DNA of 64,000 nucleotides. Source: Babylonia areolata. Taxonomy: Eukaryota > Mollusca > Gastropoda > Neogastropoda > Buccinidae. The position numbers and the translations under genes are program-made. The stretch covers positions 67,501 through 131,500 of the forward strand of contig NC_134889.1 in assembly GCF_041734735.1 (NCBI RefSeq), read 5' to 3'. The notes beneath the pieces were generated by a model, which made no database searches, was not told the DNA's origin, and saw only the letters and a list, made by a program, of their open reading frames with translations. This document shows positions 21,846 to 32,281 of this stretch, in pieces; positions within the stretch are counted from its first letter, which is position 1, and every line of letters starts with the position of its first letter.

Positions 21846-22682
21846 GTCTGTATGTCAGGTTGTGACTGTTGACAGCACACAGTCCTAATAATAAATCAGT
21901 CTGTATATCAAGAGATGATGGAATTGTCATGGAACTATATTAAAGATGTTCTTATGCCGGGTATGGAATCTTGCTTCATCCATTCAGTCCCTTCAGCGCA
22001 TACAAAACTCTGCTGCCCGACTCGTCCTCAGAAAGAAAAGATCTGAGCACATCACTCCTCTTTTGCAACATCTCCACTGGCTCCCTGTCGCACACCGAAT
22101 AAAGTACAAGATCAGCACTCTATGTTATAGATGCATTCACAAAACTGCCCCTTCCTATCTCTGCGGCTGCCTTCACCTCTACACTCCATCTCGCTCACTA
22201 CGATCGGCTTCAGATCCACTCTGTTTACGCATACCCAGATTCAAATACTGGACTGTTGGCCACTGTTCTTTCTCTGTCTCTGGACCATGCGATTGGAATG
22301 AACTTCCTCTTTTGCTTCGTCAAGTCTCCACACTCAGCTCTTTCGTCTGGCCTTAAAACCCACCTCTTTCCAAAATAGCCTCCCTTGCCTGCCCTTCCTT
22401 GTCTTTAGTTTCTACAGTTTTAAAGTTATGCATGCGTGTGAATGACTGGTGCGAAAGCGCTTTGATTTGTCTCTGCACAAGATTCAGCGTTATATAAATT
22501 CCATTATTATTATTGTATACCTAAAGTGAAATTAGTCTGTATGTCAGGTTGTGACTGTTGACAGCACATAGTCCTAATAATAAATCAGTTTGTATGTCAA
22601 GAGATGATGGAATTGTCATGGAACTATATTAAAGATGTTCTTATGTCGGGTATGGAATCTTGTATACCTAAAGTGAAATTAA
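21770..22682 (+). repeat. LINE segment triplicated together with the 53-bp minisatellite unit
   Basis: A ~75-bp LINE piece (TCATGGGACTATATTAAAGA, ATGGAATCTTGTATACCTAA) occurs at 21778-21845, 21925-21973 (continued at 22516-22533) and 22615-22682. Between copies lies about 65 bp identical to the 53-bp minisatellite of 5693-6496. LINE and minisatellite share the 10-mer TATGTCAGGT, a possible switch point. Confidence 0.88.
21974..22515 (+). mobile_element. L2-like LINE, 3' end, inserted in the second copy
   Basis: Reads SIQSLQRIQNSAARLVLR, HITPLLQHLHWLPVAHRIKY, then CDWNELPLLLRQVSTLSSF: the conserved C-terminus of L2-type ORF2. A 3' UTR with GCGCTTTGATTTGTCTCTGC and GCGTTATATAAATTCCATTA ends in an (ATT)n microsatellite, as L2 elements do. 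It splits the triplicated LINE copy between CTTG and TATACC. 5'-truncated, near one frameshift from a clean end. Confidence 0.88.
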
Positions 22683-23545
22683 ATAATGGTAAACAATTCA
22701 AACCTGTGTGGCTGAACAAAAAAGCAATGAGAATTATATATATATATAAAAAAAAAAGTATAATCTTTATAAACGCTTTTTGCAAACCAAGAAGGGGGTT
22801 GAATACGAATGTTATATCAAAGCAAGGAATGAATGTAACAAAATACTAAAGAAAACATGTAGAGAATACGAGAAAAATATTGCAAACGAAAGGAAAAAGA
22901 ACCCAAAGAAATTATGGAAATATGGTCAAGGACAAATGAAAACAAACATGGGTATTAGTACTCTTAAAAAAACAGATGGTTCCCTGGTAGTGTCTGATGA
23001 AGAAAAAGTAGAAACTCTAAATAGTTTTTTTTTTCAAGTGTGTTCACTAGAGAGAACACAGCAAATATCCCAGACTTAGAAAAAGGCAGTAAATCTAATG
23101 GTACAACACTTTGTAATGTAAGATTAACTTCTCTTGCTGTTGAGAAGAAATTACAAGAATTGAATAGTAATAAGGCTCAAGGACCAGATAGGATTCCACC
23201 TAAAGTGCTAAAAGAGGTTAACAGGGAGTTATCTATGCCGCTATGTCAGCTTTTTGATAAATCACTAGAAACTTGTGTACTTCCAAAAGACTGGAAAAGC
23301 AGTGAAGTAACAGCAATTTCAAAAAGGTACAAAATCAGATGCTAGTAATTATAGGCCAGTAAACTTAACCTGTATTGTATGTAAGGTGTTGGAGTCTGTT
23401 ATAAGAGATGCCATTGTACAACATTTTACTGATAATAATTTATATGCAGTGTCAGCATGGTTTCAGAAAAAGACGTTCATGTATAACTCAGTTACTTTAT
23501 CCATATTTACAATAAAATAAAGACTTGTAGCTGTGTCAGTGAAGA
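22603..23545 (+). mobile_element. CR1-like LINE, linker and start of reverse transcriptase
   Basis: Continues the LINE: KPVWLNKKAMR, YIKARNECNKILKKTCREYE, KLWKYGQGQMKTN, then LNSNKAQGPDRIPPKVLKEV, PLCQLFDKSLETCVLPKDWK and SNYRPVNLTCIVCKVLES, i.e. RT blocks 0-2 of a CR1-clade enzyme. At least three frameshifts. It is cut at about 23545 by or with an oppositely oriented LINE piece before the catalytic box. Confidence 0.88.
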
Positions 23546-24065
23546 CACCAGATAGTTGGACTGCACACTTCCTCAAAAGGCCTGGTGAGATGTTGTCAGG
23601 GCCAGCGGCTTTTCTCATTTTCAGATGACTGAAGTGTCGTCTAACTTTATTCTCTTGGACTATGAAAGGGGAAGTGGGGGTGATTTTGGGTGCAGCCATG
23701 TCAGAAGTAGACAACAGTTTGTCAGATCTGAGTAGAATGTGTTGAGTTTGTCTGGAAGAGTTCTGTCAGTGCTGTCGACTGTCTGGTGGGTCGTTTGTAA
23801 TCAGTGATGTTTTGCAGTCCGGCCCACACATTCCTAGAGTTGTTTGCAGATAAATTTTCTTCCATTTTTTTTTCTTATATAAAAACTTTGCCTTTTTTAT
23901 GCATTTTTCAACACTTCTTTTTGCCTTATTGTGGACTGTTGTATCATCAGACTCATGAAAAGCTCTCTTTTTCCTGTACTTTTTGCCTAACAGCCCAGTT
24001 ACATCAAATTTTGACATTTGAAAATATTTTGATATTTTTTGTTGGAATGCACACACTTTGACAGA
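23546..24065 (-). mobile_element. Rex1/CR1-like LINE fragment
   Basis: On the minus strand: FDVTGLLGKKYRKKRAFHES, then KKWKKIYLQTTLGMCGPDCK, then VRRHFSHLKMRKAAGPDNIS PGLL in separate frames, the linker and the first RT block (KAAGPDGISPRVLK type) of a Rex1-like element; the frame ends VFTD at about 23540. Two or so frame breaks. Head-to-head or tail-to-tail with the + strand LINE. Confidence 0.75.
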
Positions 24066-24404
24066 AAGAGAGAAATGTAAAACATTTACAGTATTCTGAA
24101 AGGTGCCAGAGTACCAGGATGATTGTCAGTTGAAATAAGAAATACAGTAAAACTTAATAGTATTCTGCTCTGATCATTTTGCAAAAGTGATATCAATGAT
24201 TACTGGTAGTATGTAGTAAGATACAATGAGATTATATGATGATATTATCATTTAGAATTGTGGTATATAAATTATAAAGTATAAACTGGCAGGCAAAATG
24301 GAATAAAAGATGGAAGTAACATGCAGTAGCAGAGTGGAGAGAGCAAGGACGCAAGAGAAAACATAAAGCCAACAATCAAAGATGGTTCCAGAAATGTGGG
24401 GAGA
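24066..24404. other. Unassigned AT-rich intronic sequence
   Basis: AT-rich, no coding signal. The last ~50 bp already resemble diverged satellite units. Confidence 0.3.
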
Positions 24405-26160
24405 GATGAACTTTGCTGGCTAACCATAAGAGTGATGCACAGAATGAACTTTGCATGTCAAGCATGAAAGTGATGCTTTAAATGAACATTACCGGGCTAT
24501 CCATGAGAGTGATTTACTATATGAACTTTGCTGGCTAACCATAACAGTGATGCACTAAATGAACATTACCGGACTATCCTTGAGAGTGATTCGCTAAATG
24601 ATTATTGCTGGCTAACCATAACAGTGATGCACTAAATGAACATTACCGGGCTACCCATGAGAGTGATTCACTAAATGATTATTGCTGGCTAACCATAACA
24701 GTGATGCACTAAATGAACATTACTGGGCTATCCTTGAGAGTGATTCGCTAAATGATTATTGCTGGCTAACCATAACAGTGATGCACTAAATGAACATTAC
24801 CGGGCTATCCATGAGAGTGATTCGCTAAATGATTATTGCTGGCTAACCATAACAGTGATGCACTAAATGAACATTACCGGGCTATCCATGAGAGTGATTC
24901 GCTAAATGATTATTGCTGGCTAACCATAACAGTGATGCACTAAATGAACATTACTGGGCTATCCTTGAGAGTGATTCGCTAAATGATTATTGCTGGCTAA
25001 CCATAACAGTGATGCACTAAATGAACATTACCGGACTATCCTTGAGAGTGATTCGCTAAATGATTATTGCTGGCTAACCATAACAGTGATGCACTAAATG
25101 AACATTACCGGGCTATCCATGAGAGTGATTCACTAAATGATTATTGCTGGCTAACCATAACAGTGATGCACTAAATGAACATTACCGGACTATCCTTGAG
25201 AGTGATTCGCTAAATGATTATTGCTGGCTAACCATAACAGTGATGCACTAAATGAACATTACCGGGCTATCCATGAGAGTGGTTCGCTAAATGATTATTG
25301 CTGGCTAACCATAACAGTGATGCACTAAATGAACATTACCGGGCTATCCATGAGAGTGGTTCGCTAAATGATTATTGCTGGCTAACCATAACAGTGATGC
25401 ACTAAATGAACATTACTGGGCTATCCATGAGAGTGGTTCGCTAAATGATTATTGCTGGCTAACCATAACAGTGATGCACTAAATGAACATTACTGGGCTA
25501 TCCATGAGAGTGATTCGCTAAATGATTATTGCTGGCTAACCATAACAGTGATGCACTAAATGAACATTACTGGGCTATCCATGAGAGTGGTTCGCTAAAT
25601 GATTATTGCTGGCTAACCATAACAGTGATGCACTAAATGAACATTACTGGGCTATCCATGAGAGTGATTCACTAAATGATTATTGCTGGCTAACCATAAC
25701 AGTGATGCACTAAATGAACATTACCGGGCTATCCATGAGAGTGATTCGCTAAATGATTATTGCTGGCTAACCATAACAGTGATGCACTAAATGAACATTA
25801 CCGGGCTACCCATGAGAGTGATTCACTAAATGATTATTGCTGGCTAACCATAACAGTGATGCACTAAATGAACATTACTGGGTTATCCATGAGAGTGATT
25901 CGCTAAATGATTATTGCTGGCTAACCATAACAGTGATGCACTAAATGAACATTACCGGGCTATCCATGAGAGTGGTTCACTAAATGAACATTGCTGGCTA
26001 ACCATAACAGTGATGCACAGAATGAACTTTGCATGTCAGGCATGAAAGTGATGCACTAAATGAACATTACTGGGTTGTCCATGAGAATGATTCACTAAAT
26101 GATTGTTGCTGGCTAACCATAACAGTGATGCACTAATTGAACATTACTGGGCTAACTATT
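24405..26160 (+). repeat. 77-bp higher-order satellite
   Basis: About 22 copies of a 77-bp unit made of two related halves: ATTGCTGGCTAACCATAACA...CACTAAATGAAC (38 bp) and ATTACCGGGCTATCCATGAG...CGCTAAATGATT (39 bp). Both halves align with the 36-bp monomer of the adjoining array. Edges (24405-24560 and 25980-26160) hold diverged, intermediate units. Confidence 0.93.
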
Positions 26161-27484
26161 AGTGATGCACTGAATGAACATTGCTGGCTAACCATTAGTG
26201 ATGCACTGAATGAACATTGATCACTGATTAACCATGAGTGATGCACTGAATGAACATTGCTGACTAACCATGAGTGATGCACTGAATGAACATCGCTGAC
26301 TAACCATGAGTGATGCACTGAATGAACATCACTGACTAACCATGAGTGATGCACTGAATGAACATCACTGACTAACCATGAGTGATGCACTGAATGAACG
26401 TAGCTGACTAACCATGAGTGATGCACTGAATGAACATCGCTGACTAACTGTGAGTGATGCACTGAATGAACATCGCTGACTAACCGTGAGTGATGCACTG
26501 AATGAACATCGCTGACTAACCATGAGTGATGCACTGAATGAACATTGATCGCTGACTAACCATGAGTGATTCACTGAATGAACATCGCTGACTAACCGTG
26601 AGTGATGCACTGAATGAACATTGCTGACTAACCGTGAGTGATGCACTGAATGAACGTAGCTGACTAACCTTGAGTGATGCACTGAATGAACATCGCTGAC
26701 TAACCAAGAGTGATGCACTGAATGAACATCGCTGACTAACCATGAGTGATGCACTGAATGAACATCACTGACTAACCATGAGTGATGCACTTAATGAACA
26801 TCACTGACTAACCTTGAGTGATGCACTGAATGAACATCACTGACTAACCATGAGTGATGCACTGAATGAACATCGTTCGCTGACTAACCTTGAGTGATGC
26901 ACTGAATGAACATCGTTCGCTGACTAACCAAGAGTGATGCACTGAATGAACATCACTGACTAACCATGAGTGATGCACTGAATGAACATCACTGACTAAC
27001 CATGAGTGATGCACTGAATGAACATAGCTGACTAACCGTGAGTGATGCACTGAATGAACATCGCTGACTAACCATGAGTGATGCACTGAATGAACATCGC
27101 TGACTAACCTTGAGTGATGCACTGAATGAACATCGCTGACTAACCATGAGTGATGCACTGAATGAACATCGCTGACTAACCTTGAGTGATGCACTGAATG
27201 AACATCGCTGACTAACTGTGAGTGATGCACTGAATGAACATCGCTGACTAACCGTGAGTGATGCACTGAATGAACATCGATCGCTGACTAACCAAGAGTG
27301 ATGCACTGAATGAACATCGCTGACTAACCGTGAGTGATGCACTGAATGAACATCGCTGACTAACCATGAGTGATGCACTGAATGAACATCGCTGACTAAC
27401 CTTGAGTGATGCACTGAATGAACATAGCTGACTAACCATGCACTGAATGAACGTAGCTGACTAACCATGAGTGATGCACTGAAT
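26161..27484 (+). repeat. 36-bp monomeric satellite
   Basis: About 36 copies of CATCGCTGACTAACCATGAG + TGATGCACTGAATGAA with point variants and occasional 4-6 bp insertions (for example ATCGATCGCTG). Period 36 gives open His/Ser/Val frames on the minus strand; not genes. Confidence 0.93.
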
Positions 27485-27866
27485 CACACACACACACACA
27501 CACCCACACCCACACCCACACACCCACACCCACACCCACACACACACACACACAGATTGGCTCTCTCTCCTTCACACATTCTATTCTCTCTATTTTTGTT
27601 TTTCTCTGCTGCCTCCCTCATCCCCCCACGCCCCCCCCCCCCCCCCCCCCCCCACCAAACACCCTCCCACCCTCCAACCCCCTCCTCTTTGGTATGTGTG
27701 TGCGAGTCGTTTTCGGGCTGACAGACTCTATGTCTCTTACCATTCCCCCTCTCCTAACCCTCACCCCCCACCCCGCCCACCCACACACACCACTCCGCCT
27801 CAACCCCCACCCTCAGTTCTGTCTGAGTACGAGTTGGTTGTTTTCTGGCTGTCAGACTCAGTGTCT

Positions 27867-27903
<37 letters not shown>

Positions 27904-27910
27904 AACATGG
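27485..27910 (+). repeat. CA/CCACAC microsatellites and C-rich tract
   Basis: (CA)n with CCCACA variants 27485-27555, a run of about 28 nearly uninterrupted C at 27624-27653, CCA-rich 27655-27800 and (CA)n at 27870-27901. The intervening GTTTTCGGGCTGACAGACTC motif recurs near 27840, 27908 and 27957 as a loose long-period repeat. Confidence 0.85.
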
Positions 27911-28470
27911 CTGTCAGACTCAGTGTTTATAACTAACACACACACACACGTAACATGGCTGTCAGACTCAGTGTCTCTCTGTGTTTCCAAACGGAAACCA
28001 GACCCGTCGTGTTCGAGTCTGGAGAACAGAAACACGTGCGGGGAGGGGAGGGCGGAGGGGGGTGGCTTGCCAGGATTGGTGGCGCGCCTTTGGTTGACGG
28101 GCGGGAGGAGTTGGGGTGGGGTTGGGGGGGGGGGGTGTGTGACTTGTCCACTGCCAACTTCCTATCCTCCCTCTTTTCCGCTCCCCAGTCCCCCCTCTCC
28201 CACCCTCCTCGCCCTTGCAGTGCCAATGGTGGGCAACAAGTGGCCTACGTCGATCCGACCAAGCGAGAGAGCCTTGTTTGCAAATTGACTGCCACAGTGC
28301 CACTGGTCCTGTTTTCCTTTTTTCCCTTCCCATTCTTGTGTGTGTGTGCGTGTGCGTGTGTGTGTGTGCGCGCGCGCGTTTGCGTACGTGTGTGTTAAAA
28401 GAAGAAAATGTGTGCGCGTATGTGTATGATGGCTTTAGACTGGCACACTTCTCTCTCTCTCTTGTCTTTC
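27911..28470 (+). other. Unassigned, with an exon-like segment behind a strong acceptor
   Basis: A pyrimidine-rich tract (28140-28217) ends in CCCTTGCAG at 28220, followed by TGCCAATGGTGGGCAACAAG. I see no clear homology; parts faintly resemble HS2ST exons B or C. No downstream donor is obvious, though (GT)n with GTGTGCG lies at 28337-28396. Treated as unproven. Confidence 0.2.
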
Positions 28471-29850
28471 AGGGTGAGTTATCACCAGTGATGACAGTGG
28501 TATGGTGGGGATTACCTTTCTTTCAGGATGAGTATGGGGGATAATCACCAGTGATGTCAGTGGTATGGTGGGGATTACCTTTCTTTCAGGATGAGTATGG
28601 GGGATAATCACCAGTGATGACAGTGGTATGATGGGGATTACCTTTCTTTCAGGATGAGTATGGGGGATAATCACCAGTGATGACAGTGGTATGGTGGGGA
28701 TTACCTTTCTTTCAGGATGAGTATGGGGGATAATCACCAGTGATGACAGTGGTATGATGGGGATTACCTTTCTTTCAGGATGAGTATGGGGGATAATCAC
28801 CAGTGATGTCAGTGGTATGATGGGGATTACCTTTCTTTCAGGATGAGTATGGGGGATAATCACCAGTGATGACAGTGGTATGATGGGGATTACCTTTCTT
28901 TCAGGATGAGTATGGGGGATAATCACCAGTGATGTCAGTGGTATGGTAGGGATTACCTTTCAGGATGAGTATGGTGGATAATCACCAGTGATGTCAGTGG
29001 TATGGTAGGGATTACCTTTCAGGATGAGTATGGGGGATAATCACCAGTGATGTCAGTGGTATGGTGGGGATTACCTTTCTTTCAGGATGAGTATGGGGGA
29101 TAATCACCAGTGATGACAGTGGTATGGTGGGGATTACCTTTCTTTCAGGATGGGTATGGGGGATAATCACCAGTGATGTCAGTGGTATGGTAGGGATTAC
29201 CTTTCTTTCAGGATGAGTATGGGGGATAATCACCAGTGATGACAGTGGTATGATGGGGATTACCTTTCTTTCAGGATGAGTATGGGGGATAATCACCAGT
29301 GATGTCAGTGGTATGGTAGGGATTACCTTTCAGGATGAGTATGGGGGATAATCACCAGTGATGACAGTGGTATGATGGGGATTACCTTTCTTTCAGGATG
29401 AGTATGGGGGATAATCACCAGTGATGACAGTGGTATGATGGGGATTACCTTTCTTTCAGGATGAGTATGGGGGATAATCACCAGTGATGTCAGTGGTATG
29501 GTAGGGATTACCTTTCAGGATGAGTATGGGGGATAATCACCAGTGATGTCAGTGGTATGGTAGGGATTACCTTTCAGGATGAGTATGGGGGATAATCACC
29601 AGTGATGTCAGTGGTATGGTAGGGATTACCTTTCTTTCAGGATGGGTATGGGGGATAATCACCAGTGATGTCAGTGGTATGGTGGGGATTACCTTTCTTT
29701 CAGGATGGGTATGGGGGATAATCACCAGTGATGTCAGTGGTATGATGGGGATTACCTTTCTTTCAGGATGAGTATGGGGGATAATCAATTACCTTTCAGG
29801 ATGAGTATGGGGGATAATCACCAGTGATGTCAGTGGTATGGTAGGGATTC
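28471..29850 (+). repeat. 63-bp minisatellite with acceptor-like motif
   Basis: About 22 copies of a unit with TTACCTTTCTTTCAGGATGA, GTATGGGGGATAATCACCAG and TGATGACAGTGGTATGGTGG; some copies lack TTTC (59 bp). Every unit has a pyrimidine tract plus CAG, a good splice-acceptor look-alike. Open minus-strand frames come from the period 63. Confidence 0.93.
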
Positions 29851-29899
29851 TGCATTCTTTCAGTCCGAATTGGTAATAGATGGGTGCTGGCTTTGTGGT

Positions 29900-30104
29900 T
29901 GAATGGCGGAGAGTGGTGGTTACTGTTATGGTGACTGTGGTGGTTACTGTTATGGTGACTGGTGGTTACTGTTATGGTGACTGGTGGTTTCTGTTATGGT
30001 GACTGTGGTGGTTACTGTTATGGTGACTGTGGTGGTTACTGTTATGGTGACTGGTGGTTACTGTTATGGTGACTGGTGGTTACTGTTATGGTGACTGTGG
30101 TGGT
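29900..30104 (+). repeat. 21/24-bp minisatellite
   Basis: About nine copies of GGTGGTTACTGTTATGGTGA with CTG or CTGT linkers. Confidence 0.88.
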
Positions 30105-30557
30105 GTGGAAATAAAAGAACAAAGTTTAGACTACGTATCTCTGATTTGACTGTACATCACTTTAGATACAAAGAAGGTAGAAATTCTGATTGAATGCGTC
30201 CTACATGTAAACAATCAAAGGAAGATGAAGTGCATTTTGTTCTCAGTTGTGAAGCGCGCAAAGATATTAGAGAAAACTATATTCAGCCTAGATATTATCA
30301 ACACCCCTGCCTCTTTAAATTGGCCTTATTGTTATCCTGTACTTACGATAGCGTTGCTAGAAATATGTCTATATATCTTTATGAAGCCTTTAAGTTCAGA
30401 GTAATTGCTGTTTCTTAGTCTGATGAATGACTGGTAATATTTATTTCTGTATCTTATCCAGCCCTTTTGTTGATGATTATTTATAGCTTGTTAGACATTA
30501 TTCACATTCCCCTTCACGAGCGGCTGAGGCCTAATGTGAATAAACCATCTTCAGTCA

Positions 30558-30560
<3 letters not shown>
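30105..30560 (+). mobile_element. LINE 3' end, CR1/L2-like
   Basis: Reads TKFRLRISDLTVHHFRYKEG, one in-frame stop, then RPTCKQSKEDEVHFVLSCEA, RYYQHPCLFKLALLLSCTYD and EAFKFRVI before the stop at about 30417. The C-x2-C...H...C cluster after RT and the L...F.LF.Y.AF.R end are typical of CR1-clade ORF2 C-termini. The 3' UTR ends in GGCCTAATGTGAATAAACCA and then a (CTGT)n tract. Confidence 0.78.
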
Positions 30561-30592
<32 letters not shown>

Positions 30593-30639
30593 AGTCTCTG
30601 TCTGTCTGTCTTCTCTCTCTCTCTCTTTCTGTCTCTCTC
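30561..30639 (+). repeat. (CTGT)n/(CT)n microsatellite
   Basis: CTGTCTGT repeats at the LINE 3' end, then CTCTCT, immediately upstream of the exon C-like relic. Confidence 0.88.
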
Positions 30640-30735
30640 TGAACAGCCAGTGCTGACCAAGGTGTGTATATGTCAGATCGGGATGCAGAAAGCCCAATCT
30701 GCATCAGCACATGATGTCCTATTACTGCTGGCTGT
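30640..30735 (+). pseudogene. Decayed partial copy of HS2ST exon C with its acceptor (copy C1)
   Basis: GACCAAGGTGTGTATATGTCAG|ATCGGGATGCAGAAAGCCC parallels the true AAGGTGTGCATCATGTGTGTGTCAG|GTTCGGGGTGCAGAAAACACCC; it goes on CATCAGCACATGATGTCCTATTACTG, echoing CATCAACATGAT and ATGGTGTCCTACTAC of exon C with a gap. Frame is not kept. Local duplicate; alignment judged by eye. Confidence 0.6.
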
Positions 30736-31908
30736 CTCTCTCTCTGCCTCTCTTCCTGACTCTCTCTCTCCGTCTCCCTTCCTGACTCTCTCTCCGTCTC
30801 CCTTCCTCCCTCTCTCTCTTTCTCCCTTCCTGACTCTCTCTCTGTCTCCCTTCCTCCCTCTCTCTCTTTCTCCCTTCCTGACTCTCTCTCTGTCTCCCTT
30901 CCTCCCTCTCTCTGTCTCCCTTCCTGACTCTCTCTCTGTCTCCCTTCCTCCCTCTCTCTGTCTCCCTTCCTGACTCTCTCTCTGTCTCCCTTCCTGACTC
31001 TCTCTCTGTCTCCCTTCCTGACTCTCTCTCTGTCTCCCTTCCTCCCTCTCTCTCTGTCTCCCTTCCTGACTCTCTCTCTGTCTCCCTTCCTCCCTCTCTC
31101 TCTGTCTCCCTGACTGACTCTCTCTGTGTCTCCCTTCCTCCCTCTCTCTGTCTCCCTTCCTGACTCTCTCTCTGTCTCCCTTCCTGACTCTCTCTCTGTC
31201 TCCCTTCCTGACTCTCTCTCTGTCTCCCTTCCTCCCTCTCTCTGTCTCCCTTCCTGACTCTCTCTCTGTCTCCCTTCCTGACTCTCTCTCTGTCTCCCTT
31301 CCTCCCTCTCTCTCTGTCTCCCTGACTGACTCTCTGTCTCCCTTCCTCCCTCTCTCTCTCCCTTCCTGACTCTCTCTCTCTGTCTCCCTTCCTCCCTCTC
31401 TCTGTCTCCCTTCCTCCCTCTCTCTCTGTCTCCCTTCCTGACTCTCTCTCTGTCTCCCTTCCTCCCTCTCTCTCTGTCTCCCTTCCTGACTCTCTCTCTT
31501 TCTCCCTGACTGACTCTCTGTCTCCCTTCCTCCCTCTCTCTCTGTCTCCCTTCCTGACTCTCTCTCTGTCTCCCTTCCTCTCTCTCTGTCTCCCTTCCTG
31601 ACTCTTTCTCTGCCTCTCTTCCTCTCTCTCTGTCTCCCTTCCTCCCTCTCTCTCTGTCTCCCTTCCTCTCTCTCTGTCTCCCTTCCTCTCTCTCTGTCTC
31701 CCTTCCTGACTCTTTCTCTGCCTCTCTTCCTCTCTCTCTGTCTCCCTTCCTGACTCTTTCTCTGCCTCTCTTCCTGACTCTCTCTCTGTCTCCCTTCCTC
31801 CCTCTCTCTCTGTCTCCCTTCCTCTCTCTCTGTCTCCCTTCCTGACTGACTCTCTGCCTCTCTTCCTGACTCTCTCTCTGTCTCCCTTCCTCCCTCCCTC
31901 TCTGTCCC
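30736..31908 (+). repeat. Polypyrimidine CT-rich array
   Basis: About 1.17 kb, units of ~24-27 bp: TCTCTGTCTCCCTTCCTGAC / CTTCCTCCCTCTC. Purines are nearly limited to G of CTGT and GA of CTGAC. The 426-codon Arg/Glu-rich minus frame is an artefact. It separates two relics of exon C and may have grown from the polypyrimidine tract of its acceptor. Confidence 0.93.
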
Positions 31909-32012
31909 CACAGTGTGTGCTAACAAAGCAAGATGTGCATCCTTTATTATCACCTCCAGGTAGAGAAACCGTCCAGTTACATCAGCAAATGGTGTGCTGT
32001 TACTGCTGACTG
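31909..32012 (+). pseudogene. Decayed partial copy of HS2ST exon C (copy C2)
   Basis: CCCCACAGTGTGTGCTAACAAAGCAAGATGTGCATC...CACCTCCAG|GTAGAGAAACCGTCC then ACATCAGCAAATGGTGTGCTGTTACTGCTG. It matches C1 (CATCAGCACATGATGTCCTATTACTGCTG) better than the true exon, so C1 and C2 share a history. The upstream block GTGCTAACAAAGCAAGATGTGCATC repeats at the true exon as GAAGTAAGCAAGGTGTGCATC. Confidence 0.58.
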
Positions 32013-32073
32013 ATGTCTGTCCACAGCCTGTGCCTGTGTGAAGTAAGCAAGGTGTGCATCATGTGTGTGTCAG

Positions 32074-32212
32074 GTTCGGGGTGCAGAAAACACCCATCTA
32101 CATCAACATGATCCGGGAACCCATAGAACGCATGGTGTCCTACTACTACTTCCTGCGCTATGGGGACGACTTCCGGCCCTACATAAAGAGACGCAAGGCC
32201 GGTAACCACGAG
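32074..32212 (+). CDS. HS2ST1: Heparan sulfate 2-O-sulfotransferase, exon C (3'-phosphate-binding strand)
   Basis: 139 nt. Acceptor GTGTGTCAG|GTTCGG, donor ACGAG|GTCAGT. The first G completes the Lys codon split from exon B; then [40 protein letters not shown] and [22 protein letters not shown] matches human [16 protein letters not shown] and carries the equivalents of Arg164 and Ser172, which bind the 3'-phosphate of PAPS. It leaves in phase 0. Two decayed partial duplicates lie upstream (C1, C2) and a (TG)n tract starts within 12 bp of the donor. Confidence 0.97.
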
Positions 32213-32219
32213 GTCAGTG

Positions 32220-32221
<2 letters not shown>

Positions 32222-32272
<51 letters not shown>

Positions 32273-32281
32273 GTGTGTGTG
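32222..32281 (+). repeat. (TG)n just inside the exon C donor
   Basis: About 29 TG units with one TGCG interruption, beginning 10 bp after the exon ends. TG/UG tracts at a donor are known to influence splice-site choice in other genes; effect here is unknown. Confidence 0.93.

Noticed and set aside
24405-29850. CRISPR-like arrays
   Set aside because: Units are directly adjacent without variable spacers and the genome is eukaryotic; these are tandem satellites.
30673-31953. 426-codon Arg/Glu/Gly-rich minus frame resembling an RS or trichohyalin-like protein
   Set aside because: Reverse translation of the CT-rich array; no start context, no non-repeat portion.
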